Below are positions 48,601 to 57,200 of a stretch of DNA of 64,000 nucleotides, piece by piece. The DNA is from Bacillus sp. BP-3 (GTDB taxonomy: Bacteria > Bacillota > Bacilli > Bacillales > Bacillaceae_G): contig NZ_JAQOTJ010000007.1 of the NCBI RefSeq assembly GCF_028401955.1, positions 1-64,000 on the forward strand. Reading direction: 5' to 3'. Within the stretch, counting starts at the first letter, position 1. Every line of letters begins with the position of its first letter. The notes under the pieces were generated by a model. It saw only the letters and a program-made list of their open reading frames with translations. It had not been told where the DNA came from and made no database searches. A program made the position numbers and the translations under genes.

Positions 48601-50777
48601 TTGAAGAGGTTCAACCTGATCGGAACTTAAGTAGAAATCCACTATTTGATGTCCTAATAAATTATAGGAATTTTGAAGAAGAGAAAACTTACAGGCTAGG
48701 GGATTTGGAGGTACAAGAGGTTGTTGTAGATTCCATTGAATCGAAGTTCTTTATGACACTCTATATTGAAGAAACTTTGGAACACTTTAATATTAGCTTG
48801 GCTTTCCAAAATGATATGTTCTCTATAGAGAGAATGGAAGAGTTACTTAATCAGTATGTTTATCTTCTGGAACAGACGCTGCAAATTTCATCAGGACTAG
48901 TAGGGGATTTTTCTTTAATCACTCCTCAGGCCAGAGTATTACTACCGGACCCAACAGAGCAGCTGAGGGAAGAAAAATTTCAGACCGTTATTAATAGTAT
49001 TGAACAATGGGCTTTAATTATGCCACATCATGTAGCTGTCGAGGAAGGAGATGTTCAATATACGTATGGCAATTTGCAACATAGATCTCTACAAATTGCC
49101 AGAGCACTTTTAAGCAAGGATGTAAAGGCTGAGACAGTGGTGGCTGTATATGGAAAAAGAAGTTTTGAAATGATTGCCTCTATTTTAGGAGTTCTTCAGG
49201 CAAATTCTATTTTTCTTAATATTGATCATCAGGTACCAGTGCAAAGAATGAAACAAATGTTAGAGATAGCACAAGCAAAATGTATTTTAGCTACTGAACC
49301 AATGTCAGCAGAACATGAGAAAATTGCTAACGAGCTCGGAATGTCGATAGTTAGAACGGATATGATTCCTTTATCGACTGAAGAGCCGGACATGGCTATT
49401 CATTCTAATTGTACAAGTGAAGATGCATATATTTTCTTTACATCAGGTACAACTGGTGAGCCAAAGGGAATATTAGGAACACATAATGGTTTAGCGCAAT
49501 TTTTACAATGGCAAAAGACACAATTTCAAGTAACTCCGAAAGATCGCACTGCCCAATTAACACATGTAGCTTTTGATGTATATCTAAGAGATATATTTTT
49601 GCCTTTAACAAGTGGAGCAACTCTTTGTATCCCATTAGAGGAAGAGACAAATATCCTTGGATGGTTACAGAGGAAGGATATAACATTACTCCATGCAGTG
49701 CCATCTCTTTCAAGGATTTGGTTAGATCATTCAGCTAAAGGAGAATATTTAAATGAATTACGACATATTTTCTTTGCTGGTGAACGGTTACAAGCTAATT
49801 TAGTCCAAGCTTGGCAGCAGGTAACTGATGCGCAGATAAATAATTTCTACGGACAAACGGAGACAACGCTCGCAAAATGTTTTTTTGAGGTTCAGGCAGA
49901 ATTAGATTTTGATGTAATTCCGATAGGGAAGCCAATTCCACAAGCACAGTTGCTGATTTTAAATGAAAGAGGGCAGCTTTGTGGTGTGGGAGAACCAGGT
50001 GAGATTATTGTTAGAACACCATATTGTACAAAAGGATATATTAATAAAAAAACGGAGGCATTCTTTGAAAGTACTTTTACAAAACACCCAGCGGATAAAT
50101 TGTATCGGACAGGTGATATGGGAAGGTTTCGTCTAGATGGTGGAATTGAAATTATTGGGCGTAACGATGGACAAATCAAAATAAGAGGCGTCCGCATCAA
50201 TAAAGATGAGATTACTGCTGTAATTCTTAAACAAACGAATGTAAAACAATGTTTAGTCTTAGATGTTCAAGATATGGGAGAAACAAGGCTCAATGCGTAT
50301 GTAGTATTTAAGGAGAAAGATAAGGTTGATTTTAATCTACTACGTAGGGAATTAATGAGAGAACTTCCATTAGCCATGATTCCGAGTCAATTTATAGAAA
50401 TTGATAGGTTGCCTGTTACCAAAAATGGAAAAGTGGATCAAGTGCAGTTGTTAGAATATGTAGTTGAAAGAAAAACGGAGTCTGAAGAGAGAAATCTGTG
50501 TCCGTTAGAGAAAGAACTTGTAGCAATTTGGTCAGAATTATTGCCTAGTAAAAACATTAAGCATACTGATAACTTTTTTGAATTAGGAGGACATTCCTTA
50601 TTAATTGTAAAAATGATTTCCTTTGTTCGGGAGCGTTTAAATTATGATATTAGTTTACGAACAGTTTTTGAACATCCAACAATTCAAGAGATAGCAATTC
50701 ATCTGCTTGATAGTAAGAAGAAAAAAAATATAGCTATTACAAGGGTTGAGAGAATTAAATATAGGATTGAAGAATAA
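42603..50777 (+). CDS. NRPS1: A-T-C-A-T-C-A-T
   Basis: A 2724-residue nonribosomal peptide synthetase. Order: A1 (about 20-510), T1 (Ser near 565, GGNSLF), C1 (about 612-1040, HHIISDGWS near 756), A2 (about 1075-1580), T2 (GGHSLLA near 1625), C2 (about 1665-2095, HHIICDGWS near 1807), A3 (about 2130-2620), T3 (GGHSLLIV near 2665). There is no epimerisation or methylation domain and no N-terminal condensation domain, so A1 loads the starter. By the ten-residue code A1 reads DVWHISLIDK, close to the serine code; A2 DDVQVSSIDK; A3 DVRHFAFLAK. The last two I cannot assign. The stop codon overlaps the next frame. Confidence 0.95.
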   Translation: MNRIARRTRENNVESFLNMDLCIHELIEKQVELTPERTAVIFEGEALSYKQLNERANQLANLLIQKDLELEAPVGVCMERSLDLVVALLGILKAGGAYIPLDPSYPKQRLEYMLEDSRPSFIISTKDKNELFISSLNQEKCIFLDQCEELENQIKINPKSSVKPENLMYIIYTSGSTGNPKGVMNTHAALNNRLQWMQKEFSLGDMDRILQKTPYSFDVSVWEFFWPLLSGATLVIAKPEGHKDPNYLMKVIEEYQITTVHFVPSMLQIFLDAWESKQHQTSLKRVICSGEALTKSMEQTFFLKMGKVELHNLYGPTEAAIDVSHWKCDGLESGKMVPIGYPISNIQLYILDENKVPIEETGINGELYIGGIGVAKGYYNKPELTDERFIKNPFKDGGKLYKTGDICRFRHDGAIEYVGRSDFQVKIRGIRIELGEIEAIIERLPHIKQCVVATFYEENHTYLSAYITLVEGKEWNEEETRIDVGKLLPEHMVPSFFVQLKTLPLSLNGKINRNDLPNPKILRIIEESEKPVTTTEKFIANLWGELLKLDKVGLNESFINIGGNSLFAARFAARIKEDLNIFITLQHLFEYPTVRKISEFIEEQKSDSEQIELIPSVTSNTRMNLSYSQKRLWFINELEGLNSLYSLPNYIEIEGDLHVKSLEKGLNEVIQRQEILRSNFFSGDGVPYQIINFNKNCVLNVIDLSAHGEENGMIEAIKEMKDDAAIPFNLEIDLLYRFKLFKINKKRHILYFNMHHIISDGWSHNVFKTELFEYYKKSIDSKMLNKEERIQYSDYIAWQNNLTNSPLYKKQLTYWKEKLSTEAPIIQLAADQRKIPSGNYEGNINTFRFPHKLIVQLERICKKQKSTLFMAMLSLYKIFLYRLSSENDLAVGIPVAGRNHPKLEELIGFFVNTLVIRNRIEEGMSFEDILQIVRKSSIEAFSNSDVPFEQVVEEVQPQRSVHQTPLFQYMFAFQDFSPSLVEVPHLNVSEPVLIHNGTAKFDLTLFIEKDVNGYYGKWEYRTDVFSEEAIERFTNVFLNLLSAVINYSDFPVEQLSLLTKQEEELLIKGFNPTKNKFPTVCLHELFEQQAVRTPEYIAVKYEGQQLTYRELNEKANKLAHFLKDKGVKPDTPVGLRIDRSLELVVAMLGILKAGGAYLPIDTELPENRVYSILSDANVSLCLTQKSRVALQSPGIEYMEFSLLESNFDNFPDTKPHVTLNHDHLVSVYYTSGSTGKPKGVSSTHKGWVNRMNWMQNKHQLKGKEVVLQKTTLTFDDAAVEFFWPLMVGGTIALIPKDTHKDPSSIIHYAIHYKVSVLQFVPSMLQMVLDLITPEQKLLLSNLRIVVSSGEALKVELINEFYKKMPGNLFNSWGATEVSIDSTCFDCQPVCNQFSEISSVGKAIDNNRVYVLDRYLKPVPLGTVGDLYIAGIGLARGYLNNPERTAEAFISDPFYPGESMYRTGDRGYLQSNGNIMFVGREDNQIKLRGMRIELGEIENTLRMLKSIKEAVVIVKKMDSDIQHLVAYYTMEQGNTDPWFIKQELQQVLPDYMVPSYYVELEDFPLNANGKIERNNLPDPSKEHLVINSQFIMPRTQAERKMESIWIRRLGLERIGIQDNFFELGGHSLLAVQIIADINREFNTNMQVKMLFENPTIEGISSKVQGRCEIGARKNPIHKVDRSKPIPVSDAQKRIWFLNKLNHDTKYNMPLVLKFSGLVDEIRLNHCINQLIARHESLRTVFVEKEGVPYQRVLPQVSISLQKKYLEGSDLQGIIQEELQQTFNLSQAPLVRGSLVRSRKEDTLILVFHHIICDGWSLTVLKDELLRLYMGEMKLLIEEPTQYPDYAVWQMKQQKEQDYKEQVLYWKEKLAGPIPLLQLPIDKQVNDLKQKNYTIHKVLDRKLSKRIRSFSREQKVTTFMYFLTAFNMLLGKQSGQKEIIVGTPVINRKLEELSSSVGLYLNTLPLKADIKEDITYLELLQQMKEVVIEAFENQDISFEKIVEEVQPDRNLSRNPLFDVLINYRNFEEEKTYRLGDLEVQEVVVDSIESKFFMTLYIEETLEHFNISLAFQNDMFSIERMEELLNQYVYLLEQTLQISSGLVGDFSLITPQARVLLPDPTEQLREEKFQTVINSIEQWALIMPHHVAVEEGDVQYTYGNLQHRSLQIARALLSKDVKAETVVAVYGKRSFEMIASILGVLQANSIFLNIDHQVPVQRMKQMLEIAQAKCILATEPMSAEHEKIANELGMSIVRTDMIPLSTEEPDMAIHSNCTSEDAYIFFTSGTTGEPKGILGTHNGLAQFLQWQKTQFQVTPKDRTAQLTHVAFDVYLRDIFLPLTSGATLCIPLEEETNILGWLQRKDITLLHAVPSLSRIWLDHSAKGEYLNELRHIFFAGERLQANLVQAWQQVTDAQINNFYGQTETTLAKCFFEVQAELDFDVIPIGKPIPQAQLLILNERGQLCGVGEPGEIIVRTPYCTKGYINKKTEAFFESTFTKHPADKLYRTGDMGRFRLDGGIEIIGRNDGQIKIRGVRINKDEITAVILKQTNVKQCLVLDVQDMGETRLNAYVVFKEKDKVDFNLLRRELMRELPLAMIPSQFIEIDRLPVTKNGKVDQVQLLEYVVERKTESEERNLCPLEKELVAIWSELLPSKNIKHTDNFFELGGHSLLIVKMISFVRERLNYDISLRTVFEHPTIQEIAIHLLDSKKKKNIAITRVERIKYRIEE

Positions 50778-50794
50778 TGGAGGGAGTGAATGAG

Positions 50795-53700
50795 ATGAGT
50801 AAATTGCCAGTTGAAAATGAAGTATATATGCTTCCGGCTTCCTATGGACAAACCCGAATGTGGTTTTTTGAGCAAATGTTTTCAAACAGTGCCACTTATG
50901 CAATCCCCTTTATCTTTAAGATAAAGGGGGCACTCAATAAAAAAGCACTAGAGCAAACACTTCAAAAAATTATTAATCGTCATGAAGTATTACGTACAAC
51001 CTTTTATGAAAATGATGGGGAGATATTACAAAAAATTTCGGTAAGTGTTCCTGACTTTAATTTGGAAATGATTAAAAGAGAGGGGATTGAACAGGTACAA
51101 CCTCTAGAGTCATATCTGAAGGAGTTTTCAAAAGAGACATTCGATCTAGTAAAGGGACCTCTAATAAAATTTAAACTTATTCAATTGGGCGAAGAATATC
51201 ATTATCTTTTAGTTAACGTACATCATAGTATATTTGATGCCTGGTCTATAAATATATTGGAAAAAGAAATATTGAAGATTTATCCGTACTTCGATAAAGA
51301 GTTAAATTTTGATTGGGAAGAGCTTCCATTACAGTATGCAGATTATGCAGTTTGGCAAAAGAAGAGTTTTGAGGGTTTAAATCTAGAAGAGGGTTTGAAT
51401 TTTTGGCGAAATTACTTACAACACGCTCCCTTAGTTTTAGATCTTCCAATAGATAGAGCTCGGCCGAAGGAACCTTCTTATCAAGGGGATAATTACAAAT
51501 TCGCGTTTCCGAAAAATTTATCTAATGATATTCAAGAGTTTTGTCGAACCAATAATACAACATATTACGCATTTTTTTTATCGGTATTTAATATATTGTT
51601 ATACAGATATTCTGGACAGAAAGATATTGTAGTAGGCACGCCTATTACTAATAGAAAGGATAAACAGATACAAGAATTAATAGGTTTTTTTGTTAATACC
51701 TTGCCGATTAGAACAGTTATCCAATCTAATAAAAGTTTTCGAATGGTATTACAGGATACGGTTGAATCTTTTCTTCAAGCTCATGAGAATGGTGATGTGC
51801 CATTTGAAAAAATTGTACAGGAAGTAAGTCCTGAACGTGATAAAAGTTACCATCCAATATTTCAGGTGCTTTTCACCTTACATGAAAATAAAGAAGAGAA
51901 GCTATCTCAACAGTTATTGATAGAACATGAAAAAATTAACACAAGCACTTCTAAATTTGATTTTGTTTTATACATTTCGTGTGAAACCGATAATATGACA
52001 GGAGAGATTGAATATAGTACCGACCTTTTTGATAAGGTTTCAATCGATAGGATTTTTGAAAACTATGTGTCATGTATTCAGGCAGTTCTTAAATCACCAG
52101 ATGAATCTATTTCTGCAATAAATATGTTGACGGAGGAAGAGAAAAGTGAATTGGTCATTGAGGAGAGCGGGAATTTAGATTGTAGTAGATTTGTACATCA
52201 TTTGTTTGAAAAAGAGGCTGCCAATTATGCAAACAAGACAGCAATAAAAGGTACAAAATATTCCTTTTCGTATAAGGAATTAAATGAACGAGCTAATCAA
52301 GTTGCAAATGAGTTGCAAAAACAAGGAGTTCAATCCGGTGACGTTATTGGTATATGTCTTAAGAGATCTCCAGAGCAGATCGCTACAATAATAGGTGTTT
52401 TAAAATGCGGTTGTGCCTACCTTCCAATTGATCCGGCTTTGCCTAAGGAAAGAATTAGACTTATCGTAGATGATTCTGGGACTAAAATGATAATAACTGA
52501 TGGCATAGATTTAGCAGGGATATTAGATGTATCATTCCTTTCTCTAAATGCAATCTTTAGAGATGGAAGTACAGAATGTATCAAATGGGTTCCATATCAA
52601 CACCCGAAGGAACATTTAGCCTATGTTATTTATACCTCTGGATCAACAGGAAAGCCAAAAGGAATAGGAATTACACATGCATCCTTACTGAATCATATTC
52701 AAGGTATGCTACAGGTATTTCCTATGGGGGATGATGAGAGAGTTTTGCAGAATATTACCTATAGTTTTGATGCATCAGTAACAGAAATATTTTCTACGTT
52801 TTTAGGAGGGGGTACTTTAATTCTTACTCATCCAGATAGACAATTTGATATTGAGTATTTGGCTGAGTTAATGATTAATGAGTCTGTTACAAGAGCGCAA
52901 TTATTCCATAGTCTAATAGAGAAGTTAATAGATCTTTCTTCATTCACAGAAAAGAATAACCTTCGTTATGTATTTACGGGAGGAGAAGCGCTTAGTAATC
53001 AGTTGGTTCGCCTATTTCATGAAAAGATGGGTGAAAAAGTTTCATTTGTAAATCTATATGGCCCAACGGAAGCTACAGTGGCCTCTACATATTGGATAAG
53101 CGAACCTAATTGCAATCAAAATTCTGCCCCTATTGGTTCGGCCCTACCTGGATATCATTTGCTTGTTCTTAATGAAGATTTACAGCATGTTCCTAGAGGC
53201 GGAGTAGGTGAACTTTTTATTGGGGGAAAAGGTGTAGCACCGGGATATTTCAATAACAAAAGGTTAAATCAATCGAATTTTATTTCAATTAATAGTAATG
53301 GGATTAGTAATTTGTATTATAGAACTGGAGATTTAGTTAAACAATTAGCAAATGGTCAATTTGTTTTTCTTACAAGGAAAGATTCTCAAGTTAAGGTAAG
53401 AGGTTTTCGAATTGAACTGGATGAAATCAAGAACGAGTTATTAAAGCAAACAGAGATTGAAAATGCAGTTGTGATAACGAAAGAAATAAAAGGAGACAAG
53501 AAGATATTTGCATTTATCATACGTGCAGAGGGAGCGGATATTTCTGCGAATAATGTAAAGGAGAGACTTGAAAATACTCTACCTCATTATATGATCCCAA
53601 AAGTAATATCTTGGATTGATAAAGTTCCTATTACGTTAAACGGGAAGGTTGATCAGCAAAAGCTACCTTTTGAAAGAAACGATTTAACTAATAAGGAAAA

Positions 53701-54763
53701 AATATTTGCTAAGAATTTATTGGAACGGCAACTAGCAGATATTTGGGGAGAGGCATTGAACCTGACTTCTGTAGGAATAAATGAGGATTTTTTTGATCTT
53801 GGTGGCCACAGTATAAAGGCTATTGAAGTTATGGGATTGATTCGTAAGAAATTAAATCTTCATATACCGCTGTCTTGTCTATTCGAATATAAGACAATAA
53901 AAGAATTGTCTGAATATATAAAAGAGGGTGGTTATTCTGGAGGAACAGTTCTTACGCTTCCACTAAAGCAGACCACTTCTTCAGAACCGCCACTATTCCT
54001 TATTCACCCAGGTGGCGGTGGCGCATTATGCTATGTCCCATTAGCAAAAGGTATTACCAAGAATATAAATATATTTGGAATACAATCACAAGGGTATGAA
54101 ACAAATAAGGAACCTTTAACAAGTATCTTTTCCATGGCGAAGTTGTACACGGGAGAAATACTGAAAATTCAGTCTAAAGGACCGTATCGTTTGGCAGGAT
54201 GGTCTATGGGTGGAACATTGGCTGTAGAAATAGCGAGGTTGCTAGAGGAAAGAGGAGAAAATATTTCATTTATTGGTTTAATAGATGCACATCCATTTGA
54301 TCAGTCTATGAAAAGACTGGATCGTGAAGAGCCATTAGTAGTGTGGGCATATAGTTTAGGCATTCAAGCTAATGAGCTCTATAACAAAAGTGAGATTGAA
54401 AAGTATCAAATTGTGTTGGGGGCAGCCAAAGAGAAAGGGGTAATTCCGAGAAGTGCGGAGTTAGAAGATGCAAAGCAAATTATAAAAGTAATGGCAGCAA
54501 ACAACATGGCAAGTGATCAATATGAATTTGGTGAACCAATTCAATCAAATTTAGTTTTGCTAAATTGTAAAGAAATAGATTCTCGTTATTCTCATGAATT
54601 AGTAGATGTTGAATGCTGGAAAAATAGGACTAAGGGGAAAGTATATGTTTATCCTATTAAAGGGAAGCATAATAATTTGATGCTATCCCCACAAGTTGAG
54701 TATATAAGCGAGATAATTACAAATGTTTTAGAAGGGAGAGAGGGAATATGCAGACACAAGTAA
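50795..54763 (+). CDS. NRPS2: C-A-T-TE
   Basis: A 1322-residue terminating synthetase: C3 (about 10-440; HHSIFDAWS near 143, a variant of HHxxxDG), A4 (about 470-960; YTSGSTGKPKG near 613), T4 (GGHSIKA near 1000) and a type I thioesterase (about 1065-1320) with GWSMGG near 1136, an Asp in LIDAHPF and a candidate His in GKHNNLM. The A4 code reads DATQFGLVAK, not assignable. It would add the fourth residue and release or cyclise the chain. ATG 50795 is 8 bases after GGGAG; an in-frame ATG at 50777 overlaps the stop of NRPS1 and is an alternative. Confidence 0.94.
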   Translation: MSKLPVENEVYMLPASYGQTRMWFFEQMFSNSATYAIPFIFKIKGALNKKALEQTLQKIINRHEVLRTTFYENDGEILQKISVSVPDFNLEMIKREGIEQVQPLESYLKEFSKETFDLVKGPLIKFKLIQLGEEYHYLLVNVHHSIFDAWSINILEKEILKIYPYFDKELNFDWEELPLQYADYAVWQKKSFEGLNLEEGLNFWRNYLQHAPLVLDLPIDRARPKEPSYQGDNYKFAFPKNLSNDIQEFCRTNNTTYYAFFLSVFNILLYRYSGQKDIVVGTPITNRKDKQIQELIGFFVNTLPIRTVIQSNKSFRMVLQDTVESFLQAHENGDVPFEKIVQEVSPERDKSYHPIFQVLFTLHENKEEKLSQQLLIEHEKINTSTSKFDFVLYISCETDNMTGEIEYSTDLFDKVSIDRIFENYVSCIQAVLKSPDESISAINMLTEEEKSELVIEESGNLDCSRFVHHLFEKEAANYANKTAIKGTKYSFSYKELNERANQVANELQKQGVQSGDVIGICLKRSPEQIATIIGVLKCGCAYLPIDPALPKERIRLIVDDSGTKMIITDGIDLAGILDVSFLSLNAIFRDGSTECIKWVPYQHPKEHLAYVIYTSGSTGKPKGIGITHASLLNHIQGMLQVFPMGDDERVLQNITYSFDASVTEIFSTFLGGGTLILTHPDRQFDIEYLAELMINESVTRAQLFHSLIEKLIDLSSFTEKNNLRYVFTGGEALSNQLVRLFHEKMGEKVSFVNLYGPTEATVASTYWISEPNCNQNSAPIGSALPGYHLLVLNEDLQHVPRGGVGELFIGGKGVAPGYFNNKRLNQSNFISINSNGISNLYYRTGDLVKQLANGQFVFLTRKDSQVKVRGFRIELDEIKNELLKQTEIENAVVITKEIKGDKKIFAFIIRAEGADISANNVKERLENTLPHYMIPKVISWIDKVPITLNGKVDQQKLPFERNDLTNKEKIFAKNLLERQLADIWGEALNLTSVGINEDFFDLGGHSIKAIEVMGLIRKKLNLHIPLSCLFEYKTIKELSEYIKEGGYSGGTVLTLPLKQTTSSEPPLFLIHPGGGGALCYVPLAKGITKNINIFGIQSQGYETNKEPLTSIFSMAKLYTGEILKIQSKGPYRLAGWSMGGTLAVEIARLLEERGENISFIGLIDAHPFDQSMKRLDREEPLVVWAYSLGIQANELYNKSEIEKYQIVLGAAKEKGVIPRSAELEDAKQIIKVMAANNMASDQYEFGEPIQSNLVLLNCKEIDSRYSHELVDVECWKNRTKGKVYVYPIKGKHNNLMLSPQVEYISEIITNVLEGREGICRHK

Positions 54764-56247
54764 CGGGGCGTATTCAAAAATCACCCCATGAGGCATATAT
54801 AGAGAATATTTTGTTTCCTCAATTTGAGTACGAGTTAGAAAATTATTTACCTCACTACTTAAATATTGAAAAGGTTTTATTAAAGGCTTATAAACAAATG
54901 GATGTTTTATCTGAAGAAGAGGTTTGTAAAATATGGGAATCTATTGAACGAGTTGATAGGGATTCTATACTTAAAATTTCAAGTAATAATATGACAGATA
55001 TCGCGTTAAGTATAGAAAGAGTAATAGAGCATCATCTAGATAAATCTATTACAAAGTGGCATATTGATCGAAGTCGTAATGATTTTCAAGCTTGTGCACA
55101 ATTAATGTATGCACGTGAGAATTGGATTCATCTTACTAAGAAAATGGATTCATTTGCTCAACTTTTGATAAAAAAAGCAAAAAAGCATATTCATACGGTT
55201 ATGCCGGGCTATACTCATTATCAATCCGCACAAATCATAAGTGTAGGATTTTACTTAACTGCGATTAGTCGTCATTTATTAAGAACAATTAATAAGATGA
55301 TTGACGTATTAGATACCATAAATAACCAATGCCCTTTAGGGTCAGGGGCAATGTCCGGTCAAGAGTATGAATGGGACTGTATTCAAATGGCTAATGATTT
55401 GGGGTTTCAATCTTATATTGGTCATGCGTTGAGTGGTGTAGCATCTAGAGAGTGGGTATTAGAAATTGCAGGATGCATTTCATTTTTTGCTAACAATATG
55501 AGCCGATTCCTAACGGATATTATGCATTGGGGAAGTAGTGAGTACCAGTTTATAGATCTACCAGATGAGTTAACTGGTATTTCTTCATCCATGCCTCAAA
55601 AGAGAAATTTTCCTGTTATTGAGAGGCTTAGGGGAAAGACGAGTCATCTAATTTCCTACCATATAGATTTTTTAATAGGCCAACGAAATACGCCATACAG
55701 TAACTTGGTAGAAGTATCAAAGGAAGCAAGTCGAAATTTATCTACACTATTTAAAGAAACCGACAGTTTATTAGATTTACTAATTTTAGTTTTTGAGAAC
55801 ATCTCTTTTAAAGAAGAAAATATGAAACACTGTTGCGCCTTAGAGTATTATGGTGGTTTTACGCTAGCTAATATATTAACAGAAAAGAGTGATATTCCAT
55901 ATCGAAAAGCTCAAGTTGTAGCGGGACGATTTATTACAAAATCTTTAGAAACTAACATTCTTCCTGCAGACGCTTCCGTTGAACTGTTGAATGAAATTTG
56001 CTCTGAATACGGATATTCTAATATGGTTTCGTTGAGGGAATTAAGAAATATATTTGATGTTGAGAAAGCATTGGGTTTAAAAAATACACAGGGTTCTACT
56101 AATCCAAATGCTGTAGAAGAAATATTAAAAAGCCAATGTGTAGAAGAAGAGCGTTTACGTAAGGAACTATGTACCTTTATGGATAAAGTTGAAAATAGAA
56201 TTGATAAGCTTGAGAACTGGGGATCTATTTGTGAGGAGATTATATAA
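54748..56247 (+). CDS. Argininosuccinate-lyase-like enzyme
   Basis: A 499-residue member of the fumarase/aspartase/argininosuccinate lyase superfamily. The signature GISSSMPQKRNFPVIE at about residues 277-292 holds the catalytic Ser loop, and HIDRSRNDFQA (about 109-119) matches HTGRSRND of true lyases. Such enzymes cleave an N-linked aspartyl adduct into an amine and fumarate. Here the likely substrate is a 2,3-diaminobutyrate-aspartate adduct made by the PLP enzyme, not argininosuccinate, since no argininosuccinate synthase is near. It starts inside the last 16 bases of NRPS2. Confidence 0.88.
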   Translation: MQTQVTGRIQKSPHEAYIENILFPQFEYELENYLPHYLNIEKVLLKAYKQMDVLSEEEVCKIWESIERVDRDSILKISSNNMTDIALSIERVIEHHLDKSITKWHIDRSRNDFQACAQLMYARENWIHLTKKMDSFAQLLIKKAKKHIHTVMPGYTHYQSAQIISVGFYLTAISRHLLRTINKMIDVLDTINNQCPLGSGAMSGQEYEWDCIQMANDLGFQSYIGHALSGVASREWVLEIAGCISFFANNMSRFLTDIMHWGSSEYQFIDLPDELTGISSSMPQKRNFPVIERLRGKTSHLISYHIDFLIGQRNTPYSNLVEVSKEASRNLSTLFKETDSLLDLLILVFENISFKEENMKHCCALEYYGGFTLANILTEKSDIPYRKAQVVAGRFITKSLETNILPADASVELLNEICSEYGYSNMVSLRELRNIFDVEKALGLKNTQGSTNPNAVEEILKSQCVEEERLRKELCTFMDKVENRIDKLENWGSICEEII

Positions 56248-57200
56248 TGAGACAATCGAATCAATTATTGTTAGAAAAGGAACAAACTAGCGTCATTAAA
56301 AAAGGGAGTGGGAAGGCTTGTGGAACCTTCGGAGAATTGTTACAAGGTGTTTTGCCAGAAGATAGAAATTTTTTGGTAACACTTCCTATTAATCGGTACT
56401 CACGGTGTGAATTTATTTCTATACCCGAAGCAAAGGAGCTTAGCATTTACCCACCAAACCAAACAAAATCTTTAGAGATAGCAAAACGAATTTTACAGTT
56501 TTATAGCTTACCAGCCGGAGGGTCTATCAAGATATACAGTGAACTTAGTAAAGGGAAAGGGCTTGCTAGTTCTACAGCAGATATGGTTGCGGTTTCAAGG
56601 GCTATTGAATCATGTTTTAAAATTAATATCCCTTCTTCCATCTTAGAGATGTTATTGCGCGAGATTGAACCATCCGATGGAGTAATGTACCCAGGGATAG
56701 TATCTTTCTATCATAAAGAAGTTAAAATTCGAGAATCAATCGCTGATTGCCCACCGTTAACTGTTATTGCATTGGATGAAGGGGGACAAGTTGATACAGT
56801 TGCTTTTAATGATCTTCCCAAGCCATTTAATTTAGAAGAAAAACAAGAGTATCAAATGTTACTAGAACAGATGGTGTTATCTGTAAGAAATCAAGACTTA
56901 ACTTTATTGGGAGAAGTGGCTACCAGAAGTGCCGAATTAAATCAAAAACTTCATGCGAAAAGGACATTTGAAAAGATGCATTCTATTTGCGAAGCGATTG
57001 GGGGACTAGGGGTTGTAATAGCGCATAGTGGAACATATATAGGGATTTTAATTTCAAAAACAGATCCTTTTTACTCACAAAAAATTTCCTCCGGTCTGTT
57101 GAAAATAAGAGAATTAGGTTATCCAACAGAGATATTCCATACTGTATCATCATCTTGCTTACAAGAAGGAGGAGAGAGAAATGAAAGATACTATTATTGA
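56247..57200 (+). CDS. GHMP kinase, L-threonine kinase (PduX)-like
   Basis: A 317-residue GHMP-superfamily kinase. ATP-binding motif KGKGLASSTADM at about residues 102-113, an N-terminal GTFGELLQGVL motif at about 28-38 shared with PduX-type L-threonine kinases, and a C-terminal GVVIAHSGTYIGIL glycine-rich motif. PduX makes O-phospho-L-threonine for cobamide side chains; the absence of cobamide genes here points to a role in making activated threonine for the next enzyme. It overlaps the lyase stop by one base. Confidence 0.87.
   Translation: MRQSNQLLLEKEQTSVIKKGSGKACGTFGELLQGVLPEDRNFLVTLPINRYSRCEFISIPEAKELSIYPPNQTKSLEIAKRILQFYSLPAGGSIKIYSELSKGKGLASSTADMVAVSRAIESCFKINIPSSILEMLLREIEPSDGVMYPGIVSFYHKEVKIRESIADCPPLTVIALDEGGQVDTVAFNDLPKPFNLEEKQEYQMLLEQMVLSVRNQDLTLLGEVATRSAELNQKLHAKRTFEKMHSICEAIGGLGVVIAHSGTYIGILISKTDPFYSQKISSGLLKIRELGYPTEIFHTVSSSCLQEGGERNERYYY

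Noticed and set aside
42603-54763. Identity with zwittermicin, bacillibactin, petrobactin or kurstakin
   Set aside because: Module count, lack of a lipid-initiating condensation domain and the tailoring gene set do not fit any of these.
54748-56247. Arginine biosynthesis role for the lyase-like gene
   Set aside because: No argininosuccinate synthase or other arg genes nearby, and it is coupled to NRPS genes; a specialised role fits better.
56247-57200. Cobamide synthesis role for the PduX-like kinase
   Set aside because: No cobalamin genes in the window; its place between the lyase and PLP enzyme points to amino acid supply.
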